A DNA stretch of 42,555 nucleotides from a virus. Location of the stretch: positions 1 to 42,555 of IMG/VR virus record IMGVR_UViG_3300036766_000086. One strand, 5' to 3'. The notes under the pieces were generated by a model. The model did not search any database. It was not told where the DNA came from and saw only the letters and a program-made list of their open reading frames with translations. A program made the position numbers and the translations under genes. Positions 31,972 through 37,461 of the stretch are shown here, one piece after another; position 1 is the stretch's first letter, and each line of letters opens with the position of its first letter.

Positions 31972-32035
31972 GCCCAACCCGACGGTCAAGAGGGATCACG
32001 CAAAAGCGCGTGACCCCTTACCTCACACGTTAGCC
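31972..32035 (-). repeat. attC-like site (leftward array)
   Basis: On the - strand R'' is GGCTAAC (32035-32029) and R' is GTTGGGC (31978-31972). The stem GGGGTCACGC/GCGTGATCCC encloses GCTTTT. Its interior is nearly identical to the truncated site at 66-116 and 42417-42467, showing what those sites have lost. Confidence 0.9.
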
Positions 32036-32227
32036 ACCTCTGTGGCCTGTTTCAAGTTCGTTGAATTCATCGCACCATCCGTTTTGATAATGCACTTTTA
32101 GCTCGATCAAATCGTAATCATGCCCACCACAAAAAGGGCAGGTAAAATATACAGGTTCGGCGACTAACCCGGCGTTCAACGCAGACGTTGCGCCAGCGGC
32201 CTTGTTTCCGTTCAGTGATTCGTCCAT
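32030..32227 (-). CDS. Zinc-finger small protein starting inside an attC-like site
   Basis: A 65-residue protein. Residues about 26-38 hold YFTCPFCGGHDYD, a zinc knuckle, and W51 and C52 follow. The first 24 residues (MDESLNGNKAAGATSALNAGLVAEP) are encoded by the 3' arm of the attC-like site at 32162-32284. ATG 32227 has ACGGAG upstream. No ATG occurs in frame after the R' core, so either this chimeric start is real or a non-ATG start is used. The stop codon comes from the R'' core of the next site. Confidence 0.6.
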   Translation of the reverse strand: MDESLNGNKAAGATSALNAGLVAEPVYFTCPFCGGHDYDLIELKVHYQNGWCDEFNELETGHRGG

Positions 32228-32284
32228 GTTTTCTACTCCGTTTCGGGTGCATCGAGCGCACCGCTGGTTAACTTTACGTTACAA
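32162..32284 (-). repeat. Long attC-like site (leftward array)
   Basis: On the - strand R'' is TTGTAAC (32284-32278) and R' is GTTAGTC (32168-32162). Arms AACCAGCGG and CCGCTGG pair across a loop of about 60 bases, and GGTGC/GCACC forms an inner hairpin. At about 123 bp it is twice as long as the others, within the known attC size range. The next gene starts inside it. Confidence 0.65.
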
Positions 32285-32605
32285 AATATTTTTACCCTCG
32301 GCGCGTTGGCTGGCATTTAAACTTCTCCAGCAGTCTACCTTGGCTTGTGCCGTGTTCATCAGGTAGCGAAGGCGCAAATATTCAGTCTCAGCCGTTTGCG
32401 TTACTTCCAAGTGGTTTTTATAGTTAAAAGTACAAAGAGCGTCTTTTTCCTGTGCTGCCGAACTGGTAGATGCACTCTTTTGCATTTCCTGAGCTAATAC
32501 CACTTTTTTATAATCGTTTAAGTGATTATATTGAGCTTGGGCTATAGCTAGTTTTTCGCTGTGCGTCAGCATCCAGGTGAGTACCTGTTCAATGTTGATT
32601 TTCAA
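32279..32605 (-). CDS. Hypothetical phage protein of the recombination/accessory region
   Basis: A 108-residue helical protein (EQVLTWMLTHSEKLAIAQAQYNHLNDYKKVVLAQEM...TAETEYLRLRYLMNTAQAKVDCWRSLNASQRAEG). The EYxRLRyLMxxAxAKVdxWRs pattern recurs in phages near single-strand annealing genes, with no defined role. It starts at TTG 32605, overlapping the upstream gene by 17 bases, so translational coupling is likely. Its stop codon lies in an attC-like R'' core. Confidence 0.7.
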   Translation of the reverse strand: MKINIEQVLTWMLTHSEKLAIAQAQYNHLNDYKKVVLAQEMQKSASTSSAAQEKDALCTFNYKNHLEVTQTAETEYLRLRYLMNTAQAKVDCWRSLNASQRAEGKNIL

Positions 32606-32840
32606 AGTTATGTTCCATAGGGGATGAAATCCAGCGTTTCCTGTTATTAAGCACCATACCTACCTTTATCATCTCAATCGTTGAAAAACAACGTCTAGTA
32701 GAGTCAGCATACCCGCCTTTTATAGGCTTTCCGAAGTCACCAGAACGATGTTTATCAAAAGCACCTAAAGAATTAAATATCTCACCACAACTAGGACATT
32801 GATTAGTCATACTGCCATCGGGGATTTTAATTTTTTTCAT
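32589..32840 (-). CDS. FDXHR-type putative zinc-binding protein
   Basis: An 83-residue protein. QCPSCGEIFNSLGAFDKHRSGDF gives a CxxC plus the FDxHR motif that names a small phage zinc-binding family. RRCFSTIEMIKVGMVLNNRKRWIS follows, as in that family. ATG 32840 is preferred over ATG 32846 because GGGAGA gives normal spacing. It is probably DNA-associated, with no experimentally known role that I can name. Confidence 0.8.
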   Translation of the reverse strand: MKKIKIPDGSMTNQCPSCGEIFNSLGAFDKHRSGDFGKPIKGGYADSTRRCFSTIEMIKVGMVLNNRKRWISSPMEHNFENQH

Positions 32841-32906
32841 TCTCATTCTCCCTTAGTTAATCGGGTAATAATTATAGTTTGTATTAGGTATAAAGTAAAG
32901 ATAAGT

Positions 32907-33119
32907 TTATAGTTCATTCATTATTTCATTTAAGTGATTTTGTTCGCTGGATAGTTCTTTAATTGCGTGGGTGTGATGACTTCCATCCTCATTAGCCCAA
33001 TGATAGATTTTAGATTTTCTAATTGCTGATTGTTGCGGCCAAATTATAAAGTTTACTATTTCACCGCAAACATGACAGGGTCTAAAGACTTGTCCTTTAC
33101 TAGCTTTCTTCTTAGACAT
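32907..33119 (-). CDS. Small zinc-finger-like protein
   Basis: A 70-residue protein with RPCHVCGEIVNFI and KIYHWANEDGSHHTH, a possible CxxC...HxxxxxxHHxH metal site. The basic N-terminus MSKKKASKGQ suggests nucleic-acid contact. The ribosome binding site is TAGGAGG. It is the first gene after the long structured noncoding region. Confidence 0.65.
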   Translation of the reverse strand: MSKKKASKGQVFRPCHVCGEIVNFIIWPQQSAIRKSKIYHWANEDGSHHTHAIKELSSEQNHLNEIMNEL

Positions 33120-33144
33120 AATAACCTCCTAGTATTATATTCCC

Positions 33145-33203
33145 CTGAGAAAAGGCGAAAAGAATCTATCCCTAACAAAAGGTAAATCCTTTTCGTCTCT
33201 CAG
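33145..33203 (-). ncRNA. Leader hairpin upstream of the zinc-finger gene
   Basis: CTGAGA (33145-33150) pairs with TCTCAG (33198-33203), and GCGAAAAG (33155-33162) with CTTTTCGT (33189-33196), with a small bulge. On the - strand it lies in the leader about 25 bases before the ribosome binding site at 33119. It could be an attenuation or processing element. Confidence 0.45.
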
Positions 33204-33422
33204 AGTTATTCCCCCTCGAATGAGTACGAATCGTCAGCCTTACGGGTTCAACGTGCTAACTTCGACGCGTTGTACATTATCTCAACCCTTACCCCCCCCA
33301 GTATGCTTAAACAATAACCGCTGGTCTTTATCCTCCCCAGTTATTGCCTTTCCTGCGTAACCCTCTGGACGGGTACTTTATAAGCATCTAGTCTCGGTAT
33401 GCTTTCGCTCAGACAATAGAAA

Positions 33423-33516
33423 AAGCCCGTAAAGACATTTAATATTGTAGTTAGCAGTACCGACACGACTCGGCGGGGATTTCTCCCCCTACAATATTAA
33501 ACAACCGTACGGGCTT
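33423..33516 (-). ncRNA. Multi-hairpin structured RNA or terminator
   Basis: The outer pairing is AAGCCCGT (33423-33430) with ACGGGCTT (33509-33516). The second helix is a perfect 13 bp, TTTAATATTGTAG (33438-33450) with CTACAATATTAAA (33489-33501). Inside are CCGA/TCGG and GGGGA/TCCCC hairpins. On the - strand the outer helix is followed by a run of T (GGGCTTTTTC), so it can terminate the methyltransferase transcript. The layered three-way-junction fold is more elaborate than a simple terminator needs. Confidence 0.6.
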
Positions 33517-33570
33517 GTTTGACGTGTTAGTGACTGCTAATCACTGATACACGAATATTACTTGATAAGC

Positions 33571-34377
33571 CTATAAAGTGCAAGCGTTAAAGCATTCCTC
33601 TAATATCGAATAAGCTACTGCGGCCTGGAGGGGGACTTGACCGTTTCCGAGGGCTTTAAGTTTACCCACCCTATCGGCCACCCCATTAGCCACGCGACCC
33701 ACATCGGGTTCAGACTTCCACCACCCTTCTCTAACTTCACAGTCGTTGATAGCCCTATCTGTTTCCCTATCGCAATCCTTCGTTGTATTGACTTGTCCGA
33801 CATATTTCCTCTGTCCCTGTTGTCTGATGCTTGAGGGGTAGGCCAATCCTGCCGCCTCTTGAGTGCCTTCCTCCCGTCTGGCAAGCAACCACCACCTGTC
33901 ACGACCGTGATTTGCGCCAACATCGGAAGCTCGTATACATATCCATCTTGCAGAATACCCGCGCGCGGAAAGGTCTGCGAGAACAGTTCCCAACCCGTTA
34001 TTAAGGATTGCTGACACGTTTTCCAAGAAGAGTTCCCGAGCTCTAACCACGTCAGCGATTCGGAGGACTTCCCTATACAATCCGCTTCGTGTTTCTTCGC
34101 CAACACCAGCCTGCTTGCCTGCAACGCTAATATCTTGGCATGGGAATCCTGCATGGATGCAACCCACTCGTCCCGCGTAGTCGGATGGATCGAACAACCT
34201 AACATCTCCCTCGAACACTGACAGATCAGGGAACCATCCGTCTGCTGCTCTGGCTCTGAGGACTGAACAAGCGTATTTGTCCCATTCGACAGCGATGATA
34301 GGTCGCTTGCCGAGTATGAGGTCAGCGAGAAGCCCACCGCCTGCTCCCGCGAATAAGTGCATAGTGTTTTCATTCAT
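33571..34377 (-). CDS. DNA cytosine-5 methyltransferase
   Basis: A 268-residue enzyme with motif I LFAGAGGG (8-15), motif IV GFPCQDIS (catalytic Cys80), motif VI FLENVSAIL (118-125), motif VIII GANHGRDRWW, and motif X LKALGNGQVP near the C-terminus. The target-recognition region is short, so specificity is unknown. It probably protects phage DNA from host restriction. ATG 34377 overlaps the upstream stop (ATGA). Most of the gene is also open in the +1 frame, which encodes a second conserved protein. Confidence 0.9.
   Translation of the reverse strand: MNENTMHLFAGAGGGLLADLILGKRPIIAVEWDKYACSVLRARAADGWFPDLSVFEGDVRLFDPSDYAGRVGCIHAGFPCQDISVAGKQAGVGEETRSGLYREVLRIADVVRARELFLENVSAILNNGLGTVLADLSARGYSARWICIRASDVGANHGRDRWWLLARREEGTQEAAGLAYPSSIRQQGQRKYVGQVNTTKDCDRETDRAINDCEVREGWWKSEPDVGRVANGVADRVGKLKALGNGQVPLQAAVAYSILEECFNACTL
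33615..34373 (-). CDS. Overlapping-frame conserved protein inside the methyltransferase gene
   Basis: A 252-residue frame starts at ATG 34373, four bases after the methyltransferase start, and is open over almost the whole gene. Its product has SSWKTCQQSLITGWELFSQTFPRAG, DWPTPQASDNRDRG and GGSLNPMWVAWLMGWPIGW. I recognise these as features of a protein type commonly annotated in phages next to, or as, cytosine methyltransferases. Conserved motifs in two frames argue for dual coding. It could instead be a widely propagated shadow frame kept open by the constraints on the enzyme. Confidence 0.5.
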   Translation of the reverse strand: MKTLCTYSREQAVGFSLTSYSASDLSSLSNGTNTLVQSSEPEQQTDGSLICQCSREMLGCSIHPTTRDEWVASMQDSHAKILALQASRLVLAKKHEADCIGKSSESLTWLELGNSSWKTCQQSLITGWELFSQTFPRAGILQDGYVYELPMLAQITVVTGGGCLPDGRKALKRRQDWPTPQASDNRDRGNMSDKSIQRRIAIGKQIGLSTTVKLEKGGGSLNPMWVAWLMGWPIGWVNLKPSETVKSPSRPQ

Positions 34378-34583
34378 TTTACCAGCCTATAAAGTGCAAC
34401 CCTGCAACCCTCATTAAAACGATTTAATACTGTTTTATTTTCAGTAATAATGTTATGTCCATGATTCTTTAAATCTTTAATTCTTGCAGATAATCTGTAG
34501 CAACCTAGCTGTTCCCATGATTCTAGTGGGTCAATCTGTCCGTTTAATTCCAAGTAACTTAAAAGTCTTTCGCACTGTGTCAT
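34374..34583 (-). CDS. Helix-turn-helix protein
   Basis: A 69-residue protein (MTQCERLLSYLELNGQIDPLESWEQLGCYRLSARIKDLKNHGHNIITENKTV...). The LLxYLExNGxIxPLExWxxLGxYRLSARIxDLKxxGHxI pattern is that of a small winged-helix domain common in phages. It presumably binds DNA and may regulate the operon. The start and stop overlap neighbouring genes by four bases each. Confidence 0.85.
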   Translation of the reverse strand: MTQCERLLSYLELNGQIDPLESWEQLGCYRLSARIKDLKNHGHNIITENKTVLNRFNEGCRVALYRLVK

Positions 34584-34717
34584 TTTTGCCCCCTTAGTTG
34601 ATGAATAATCCGCTTAACCTGTCTTACACCTATCCCAAACTGTGCTGCAATTACCTTTTGTCTGATTTTACTGTCAAACATCGCTAATATTTCAATGTTT
34701 CTGCGGGTTAGGCTCAC
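34580..34717 (-). CDS. Small HTH-type protein with GTG start
   Basis: A 45-residue basic protein (MSLTRRNIEILAMFDSKIRQKVIAAQFGIGVRQVKRIIHQLRGQK), essentially one helix-turn-helix. It starts at GTG 34717, overlapping the previous stop as GTGA, and its stop overlaps the next start as ATGA, which makes the gene chain continuous and supports it. It may act with the adjacent HTH protein. Confidence 0.7.
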   Translation of the reverse strand: MSLTRRNIEILAMFDSKIRQKVIAAQFGIGVRQVKRIIHQLRGQK

Positions 34718-35025
34718 GACTTTATCACCCGCGCCAACTGTTTTAAGGTTTTCAGCTTGATTTCCGTCCCATTCGTCAGCACCACCAACATAGGCCGCCT
34801 TCCCATTTGGCAGTCATCCTGATAATACTCAAGCCAGAATCCATAGTCGCCCACTATCTCGCTGATAGCAACCGTGTACGCGCCCCATGTGTCCAATATT
34901 GGCTTAAGTAGATCGCAGTCATAGTCACAGCCTGTCAGTTTATCCAGAGCTTGTATTTGCGCCCACAGCGCAACATAGCGCTTATGCCACGCCCTCAGCC
35001 GGGTTTCAATTTCTGTGTTTGTCAT
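34714..35025 (-). CDS. Hypothetical protein of the replication operon
   Basis: A 103-residue protein, helical with aromatic residues (RLRAWHKRYVALWAQIQALDKLTGCDYDCDLLKPILDTWGAYT...), ending in a short basic region (GTEIKLKTLKQLARVIKS). It overlaps the P-like gene by four bases. No family is assigned. Confidence 0.65.
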   Translation of the reverse strand: MTNTEIETRLRAWHKRYVALWAQIQALDKLTGCDYDCDLLKPILDTWGAYTVAISEIVGDYGFWLEYYQDDCQMGRRPMLVVLTNGTEIKLKTLKQLARVIKS

Positions 35026-35369
35026 ACTTTCCCCTTCTCTAACATCTTTTTCATCTCTGAAATAAATTGACTAGCCCTCTCGGACTTTTCAAACTTGTGA
35101 GTAAGTAAAGGATGGCTTTCGGCTATTGGACGGCAGGCTTTGCACATCTGGATAAATTCAGGTAATGATGGAGGGTGTTTTTGCTCTGTCCGGCAATGTT
35201 CCAACGCTGCCTTTAAAGTTGTGGAGTCAAACTTCCATAATGCCTCACCCCACTCATTTTTTAAATCTTCTTCGTTGACGTGACGGTATTTACTGATGAA
35301 GCTCTCCCCGTAAAACAGGGAAAACCTGTTAAACAGGGCATCTATCCAGTTTCTAGGTAAGGAAGCCAT
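35022..35369 (-). CDS. Replication protein P-like helicase loader
   Basis: A 115-residue protein with NWIDALFNRFSLFYGESFISKYR...EWGEALWKFDSTTLKAALEHCRTEQKHPPSLPEFIQMCKACR. The WGxALW...ALExCxxxxxxPPSLPEFxxxC pattern is typical of lambda P-type proteins, which bring host DnaB helicase to the origin. It is shorter than lambda P. It follows and overlaps the O-like gene, the same order as lambda O-P. Confidence 0.8.
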   Translation of the reverse strand: MASLPRNWIDALFNRFSLFYGESFISKYRHVNEEDLKNEWGEALWKFDSTTLKAALEHCRTEQKHPPSLPEFIQMCKACRPIAESHPLLTHKFEKSERASQFISEMKKMLEKGKV

Positions 35370-35718
35370 TATTCCCCCTGATAGTTAGGTTCATTCCTTG
35401 TTCGTAAATCCCTCTGCCTAATAACCTATCGGCATCGTCTTTCTTTTGCTCACTAAAGCTACTACGCTTGAATTTGACAGCGTTTCTTAACCATGTACTA
35501 AATGAGCTATTCCAGTTGGCTGAAAGTGTCCCCTTGGACTCGTGGTGAAGTCTAAACAGTTCAAGCTCTTTAGTCACTGAAAGCTGGTTGAATCCTGCAT
35601 AGTCAAAATGCTCATCGGTAGGAATAAATATCCCAGATAGCTTAGTCTTCCGCTTAACCTTGCCTTCTAAGGCTTCAACCCGCTTCAGTAAAGCATCATA
35701 TTGTTCTTGAGTGACCAT
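35353..35718 (-). CDS. Replication protein O/DnaT-like C-terminal protein
   Basis: A 121-residue protein. The N-terminal part is a short coiled coil (MVTQEQYDALLKRVEALEGKVKRK). It is followed by ELELFRLHHESKGTLSANWNSSFSTWLRNAVKFK, the F..YH.SKG.....W...W..WL.NA...K pattern of O/DnaT-type DNA-binding segments. The N-terminal winged helix of a full O protein is absent here; the upstream zinc protein may supply origin recognition. Confidence 0.75.
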   Translation of the reverse strand: MVTQEQYDALLKRVEALEGKVKRKTKLSGIFIPTDEHFDYAGFNQLSVTKELELFRLHHESKGTLSANWNSSFSTWLRNAVKFKRSSFSEQKKDDADRLLGRGIYEQGMNLTIRGNNGFLT

Positions 35719-36137
35719 TATTTATTCCTTTCTAAGCAAGCTTCTTCTGCTTCTTTTAAAGTTGAAAAGAAATCCTCCATATCATGAACACTGCCTGACC
35801 CTACCCCTGTTTCTTTGCACATGGCGGTAAACCTGGCTTTGCTTCCTTTTGTATGCTCAATCCTTACTTGCCCAATTGTAAGCATTTTAACGGTTGTATC
35901 GTGCCATATACCTTGACGCTCAAAGGCGTTTTTAACTATTTGCCACTTGTCTAAGCCATATTCCATATCACCTTTTCTGCCGTAGCAGTCAGGACAAGTT
36001 CTTGTTTCGTCTTTTATCTTAATTTTCCCTACACCATCACAGAGTGGGCATTTTATAAATGTTTTCACTGCTGTTTTGTGGATAGAACATACAACATCAT
36101 CAATTGAAAAAGGAACCTTGTAAGATTTACTAGCCAT
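35718..36137 (-). CDS. DnaJ-type zinc-finger protein, first replication gene
   Basis: A 139-residue protein. CPLCDGVGKIKIKDETRTCPDCYGRKGDMEYG carries two CxxCxGxG-like knuckles as in DnaJ cysteine-rich domains, here at residues about 30-60. The C-terminal half is alpha-beta without a known match. ATG 36137 has TGGAG upstream, directly after the T-run of a strong hairpin. A role in replication initiation is inferred from its place before the O-like and P-like genes. Confidence 0.7.
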   Translation of the reverse strand: MASKSYKVPFSIDDVVCSIHKTAVKTFIKCPLCDGVGKIKIKDETRTCPDCYGRKGDMEYGLDKWQIVKNAFERQGIWHDTTVKMLTIGQVRIEHTKGSKARFTAMCKETGVGSGSVHDMEDFFSTLKEAEEACLERNK

Positions 36138-36149
36138 TTTTTACTCCAT

Positions 36150-36233
36150 AAAAAAAGCTATAAAGGTGAACTCACACTTTTTTAAGGTGGCTGGCGGCAC
36201 GGATTTTATCCCGCTGAATTCACTTTTATAGCT
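36150..36233 (-). terminator. Attenuator-like hairpin before the replication operon
   Basis: AGCTATAAAGGTGAACTC (36156-36173) pairs with GAATTCACTTTTATAGCT (36216-36233), 18 positions with two G-U-type differences. A GGAT/ATCC hairpin lies inside. On the - strand the stem is followed by seven T, the shape of a rho-independent terminator, yet it lies only 13 bases before the start of the first replication gene. Antitermination or attenuation of the operon is implied. Confidence 0.65.
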
Positions 36234-36355
36234 ACTTAAATACACCCGCCAGAGTGTTAAATTTGTGGCAAGATTCCCGCTTGCCTCGTATTACACCATC
36301 GGACTACGCTAGGCGCTGGTGTATGCCGTATCTCAACCTTCGAGGGGAGTGAGTT
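36234..36355 (-). other. Leader segment of the leftward operon
   Basis: No gene is visible between the regulator gene and the attenuator. On the - strand it contains TACACCA/TGGTGTA and GGCAAG/CTTGCC stem-loops. With the following terminator-like hairpin it forms a folded leader of about 200 bases that could be a target for antitermination. Confidence 0.4.
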
Positions 36356-36550
36356 CTATTTATTAACTAGGGCATCTTCCCTAGCCTTCTTTTTTAAAGC
36401 TGCGATTTCAACCCGTGGTTTAATCCTGGGTGTTAAAATCTCCGGCCATTGTCCGACAGCTTGGGGAGTAATATTACCTACCTCTCTAGCTATTTGAGCT
36501 ATAGAGCCGAATAAATTTATTGCGTCTTGTTTAGTGTTTAAAGTATCCAT
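36356..36550 (-). CDS. Cro/YdaS-like transcriptional regulator
   Basis: A 64-residue protein (MDTLNTKQDAINLFGSIAQIAREVGNITPQAVGQWPEILTPRIKPRVEIAALKKKARED). KQDAINLFGSIAQIAREVGNITPQAVGQW is the helix-turn-helix of Cro/YdaS-type phage regulators, and PRVEIAA matches the segment after it. No ribosome binding site is present. A -10-like TAGAAT ends seven bases before ATG 36550, so the mRNA may be leaderless, like cI made from lambda PRM. It probably binds the CTAAACTT-type sites in its own and the rightward promoters. Confidence 0.8.
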   Translation of the reverse strand: MDTLNTKQDAINLFGSIAQIAREVGNITPQAVGQWPEILTPRIKPRVEIAALKKKAREDALVNK

Positions 36551-36556
36551 GGGTGC

Positions 36557-36585
36557 ATTCTAAACTTAATTTACTAAATAAGCAA
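36557..36585 (-). promoter_or_regulatory. Leftward promoter for the Cro-like gene
   Basis: On the - strand TTGCTT (36585-36580), a 17-base spacer and TAGAAT (36562-36557) form a moderate sigma-70 promoter. Transcription would begin close to ATG 36550. CTAAACTT (36560-36567) overlaps the -10, so bound regulator would shut the promoter. Confidence 0.5.
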
Positions 36586-36593
36586 ATAAAACC

Positions 36594-36622
36594 TTGCAGG
36601 ATAAAGTTTAGTTTGGTATAAT
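36594..36622 (+). promoter_or_regulatory. Rightward early promoter with operator-like spacer
   Basis: TTGCAG (36594-36599), a 17-base spacer and TATAAT (36617-36622). The spacer contains AAAGTTTAGTTTG (36603-36615), identical to that of the promoter at 39928-39956, and AAGTTTAG is the inverse of CTAAACTT at 36560-36567. It points into the cassette array, whose first attC-like half site starts ten bases downstream, similar in layout to the cassette promoter of an integron. Confidence 0.7.
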
Positions 36623-36631
36623 TCTTACATC

Positions 36632-36661
36632 GCGCAGTCCCGCTTGAATGAAAGGTTAGAA
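36632..36661 (+). repeat. attC-like 3' half site at the head of the array
   Basis: GCGCAGTCCCGCTTGAATGA followed by AAGGTTAGAA matches the 3' arm and R' core (GTTAGAA, 36655-36661) of the intact sites. The 5' arm is replaced by the phage promoter. This is the promoter-proximal boundary of the rightward array. Confidence 0.65.
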
Positions 36662-36666
36662 CTGAG

Positions 36667-36981
36667 ATGCCCATAAGACCTGAAAACAAAGCACGTTACC
36701 CGAAAGACTGGAAACTGAGAAGCAGATTCGTGCGCTATTACCGGGCGCGTAACCACTGCGAATGGTGTGGTGTTGAAAATGGCAAGCCACATCCGATTAC
36801 AGGTAGCAAAGTAGTTTTGACAACTGCACATATTTTTGACCATAGACCGGAAGCGGCAAGCCTGTTGAACCTGGCGGCGTTGTGCCAAAAATGCCACAAC
36901 GCGCACGATGCCAAAATGCGGCGTGCAGGCAGCAAACAAAGAGCGGAACTTGCGAGTGGACAAAATACTTTGCAGTTTTAA
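36667..36981 (+). CDS. HNH endonuclease (first cassette gene)
   Basis: A 104-residue protein with YYRARNHCEWCGVENGKPHPI, TTAHIFDHRPEAASLLNLAALCQKCHNAHDAKMR. These are the paired CxxC zinc knuckles, the AHI(x)DH core and NLxxLCxxCHNxHD of phage HNH nucleases. Such enzymes act in DNA processing, packaging or homing. ATG 36667 lies five bases after the attC-like R' core. The stop codon falls within the next R'' core (TTTTAAC). Confidence 0.85.
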   Translation: MPIRPENKARYPKDWKLRSRFVRYYRARNHCEWCGVENGKPHPITGSKVVLTTAHIFDHRPEAASLLNLAALCQKCHNAHDAKMRRAGSKQRAELASGQNTLQF

Positions 36982-37002
36982 CGTGTAGTTGAGGGGTTAT
37001 GT
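36976..37002 (+). repeat. Minimal attC-like site without stem
   Basis: TTTTAAC (36976-36982) and GTTATGT (36996-37002) are only 27 bp apart, with GTGTAGTTGAGGG between them. The central stem is lost. It bounds the first noncoding element cassette. Confidence 0.5.
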
Positions 37003-37134
37003 TTCACAATAGAGTAAGCATGTAAGCCCATGCGTACCAAGCCCATAAGTATCACATCTTTGCGAAAGCATAGACTATGGCGGCAAGAGTTTGGAGTTGG
37101 AAGTTGCGACCAGCACTCTACTGTGAAACATAAC
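36997..37134 (+). ncRNA. Noncoding 138-bp cassette element, copy A
   Basis: The segment runs from TTATGTTTCAC to GTGAAACATAAC, with terminal inverted repeats of about 19 bp. It encodes no plausible protein. Inner pairings include GCATG/CATGC and GCCCATA/TATGGC. It differs from copy B (37456-37593) at four positions, so both copies are recent or conserved. It could be a small RNA or regulatory element carried as a cassette. Confidence 0.6.
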
Positions 37135-37185
37135 GTAAAGTAACCGGCTCGCTTTAGCGAGTCCGAGTTGACCGCAGGGTTGGGC
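37128..37185 (+). repeat. attC-like site
   Basis: R'' ACATAAC (37128-37134) and R' GTTGGGC (37179-37185). The stem GGCTCGC/GCGAGTCC encloses TTTA, with one extra base in the 3' arm as in the other sites. Confidence 0.85.
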
Positions 37186-37212
37186 GGCAATTTTTAACAG
37201 GAGAAATATAGC

Positions 37213-37398
37213 ATGACACCAGAACGAATTGCTGAAATAGAAGCATCCTTTGGCGAAGGAGCAAAGCTTGTGCATTACTCACCGGCGATTGATGAGACAT
37301 GCGATCACGAGTGGCGCGATGGCGTAGACGGGAACCCAGAGCAATGTACTAAATGCGGGATTAGTTTCACTAGATATATTCACTGCTGCTGCCCTTGA
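37213..37398 (+). CDS. Zinc-ribbon protein (cassette gene)
   Basis: A 61-residue protein. CDHEWRDGVDGNPEQCTKCGISFTR is a zinc motif found in small phage proteins, with C/H ligands C30, H32, C45 and C48 and a CCC near the end. ATG 37213 follows CAGGAGAAATATAGC, 28 bases after the attC R' core. Function unknown. Confidence 0.75.
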   Translation: MTPERIAEIEASFGEGAKLVHYSPAIDETCDHEWRDGVDGNPEQCTKCGISFTRYIHCCCP

Positions 37399-37399
37399 C

Positions 37400-37461
37400 G
37401 CCCAACGTGTGAGGTAAGGGGCTGCCGCTTCTGGGCAGTCACCTCGAACGTAGGGTTATGT
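37400..37461 (+). repeat. attC-like site
   Basis: R'' GCCCAAC (37400-37406) and R' GTTATGT (37455-37461). The stem GGCTGCC/GGCAGTC encloses GCTTCTG. It starts two bases after the stop codon of the zinc-ribbon gene. Confidence 0.8.

Larger units (their letters stand above)
33120..33570. other. 451-bp noncoding region with folded elements
   Basis: No convincing gene is present. It holds two inverted-repeat structures (33145-33203 and 33423-33516, listed separately). Between them, 33207-33420 is C- and T-rich on the + strand with an eight-C run near 33292-33299; I see no promoter there that I trust. The region separates the methyltransferase from the zinc-protein and cassette part of the leftward operon. 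Confidence 0.6.

Noticed and set aside
33423-33516. tRNA gene
   Set aside because: The branched fold lacks a 7-bp acceptor with CCA end, a TTC loop and an anticodon arm of the right geometry. No other tRNA-like cloverleaf was seen in the window.
36632-36963. Frame 36625-36963 on - as a gene
   Set aside because: It is antisense to the HNH gene, which has clear motifs, and has no ribosome binding site or recognisable content.
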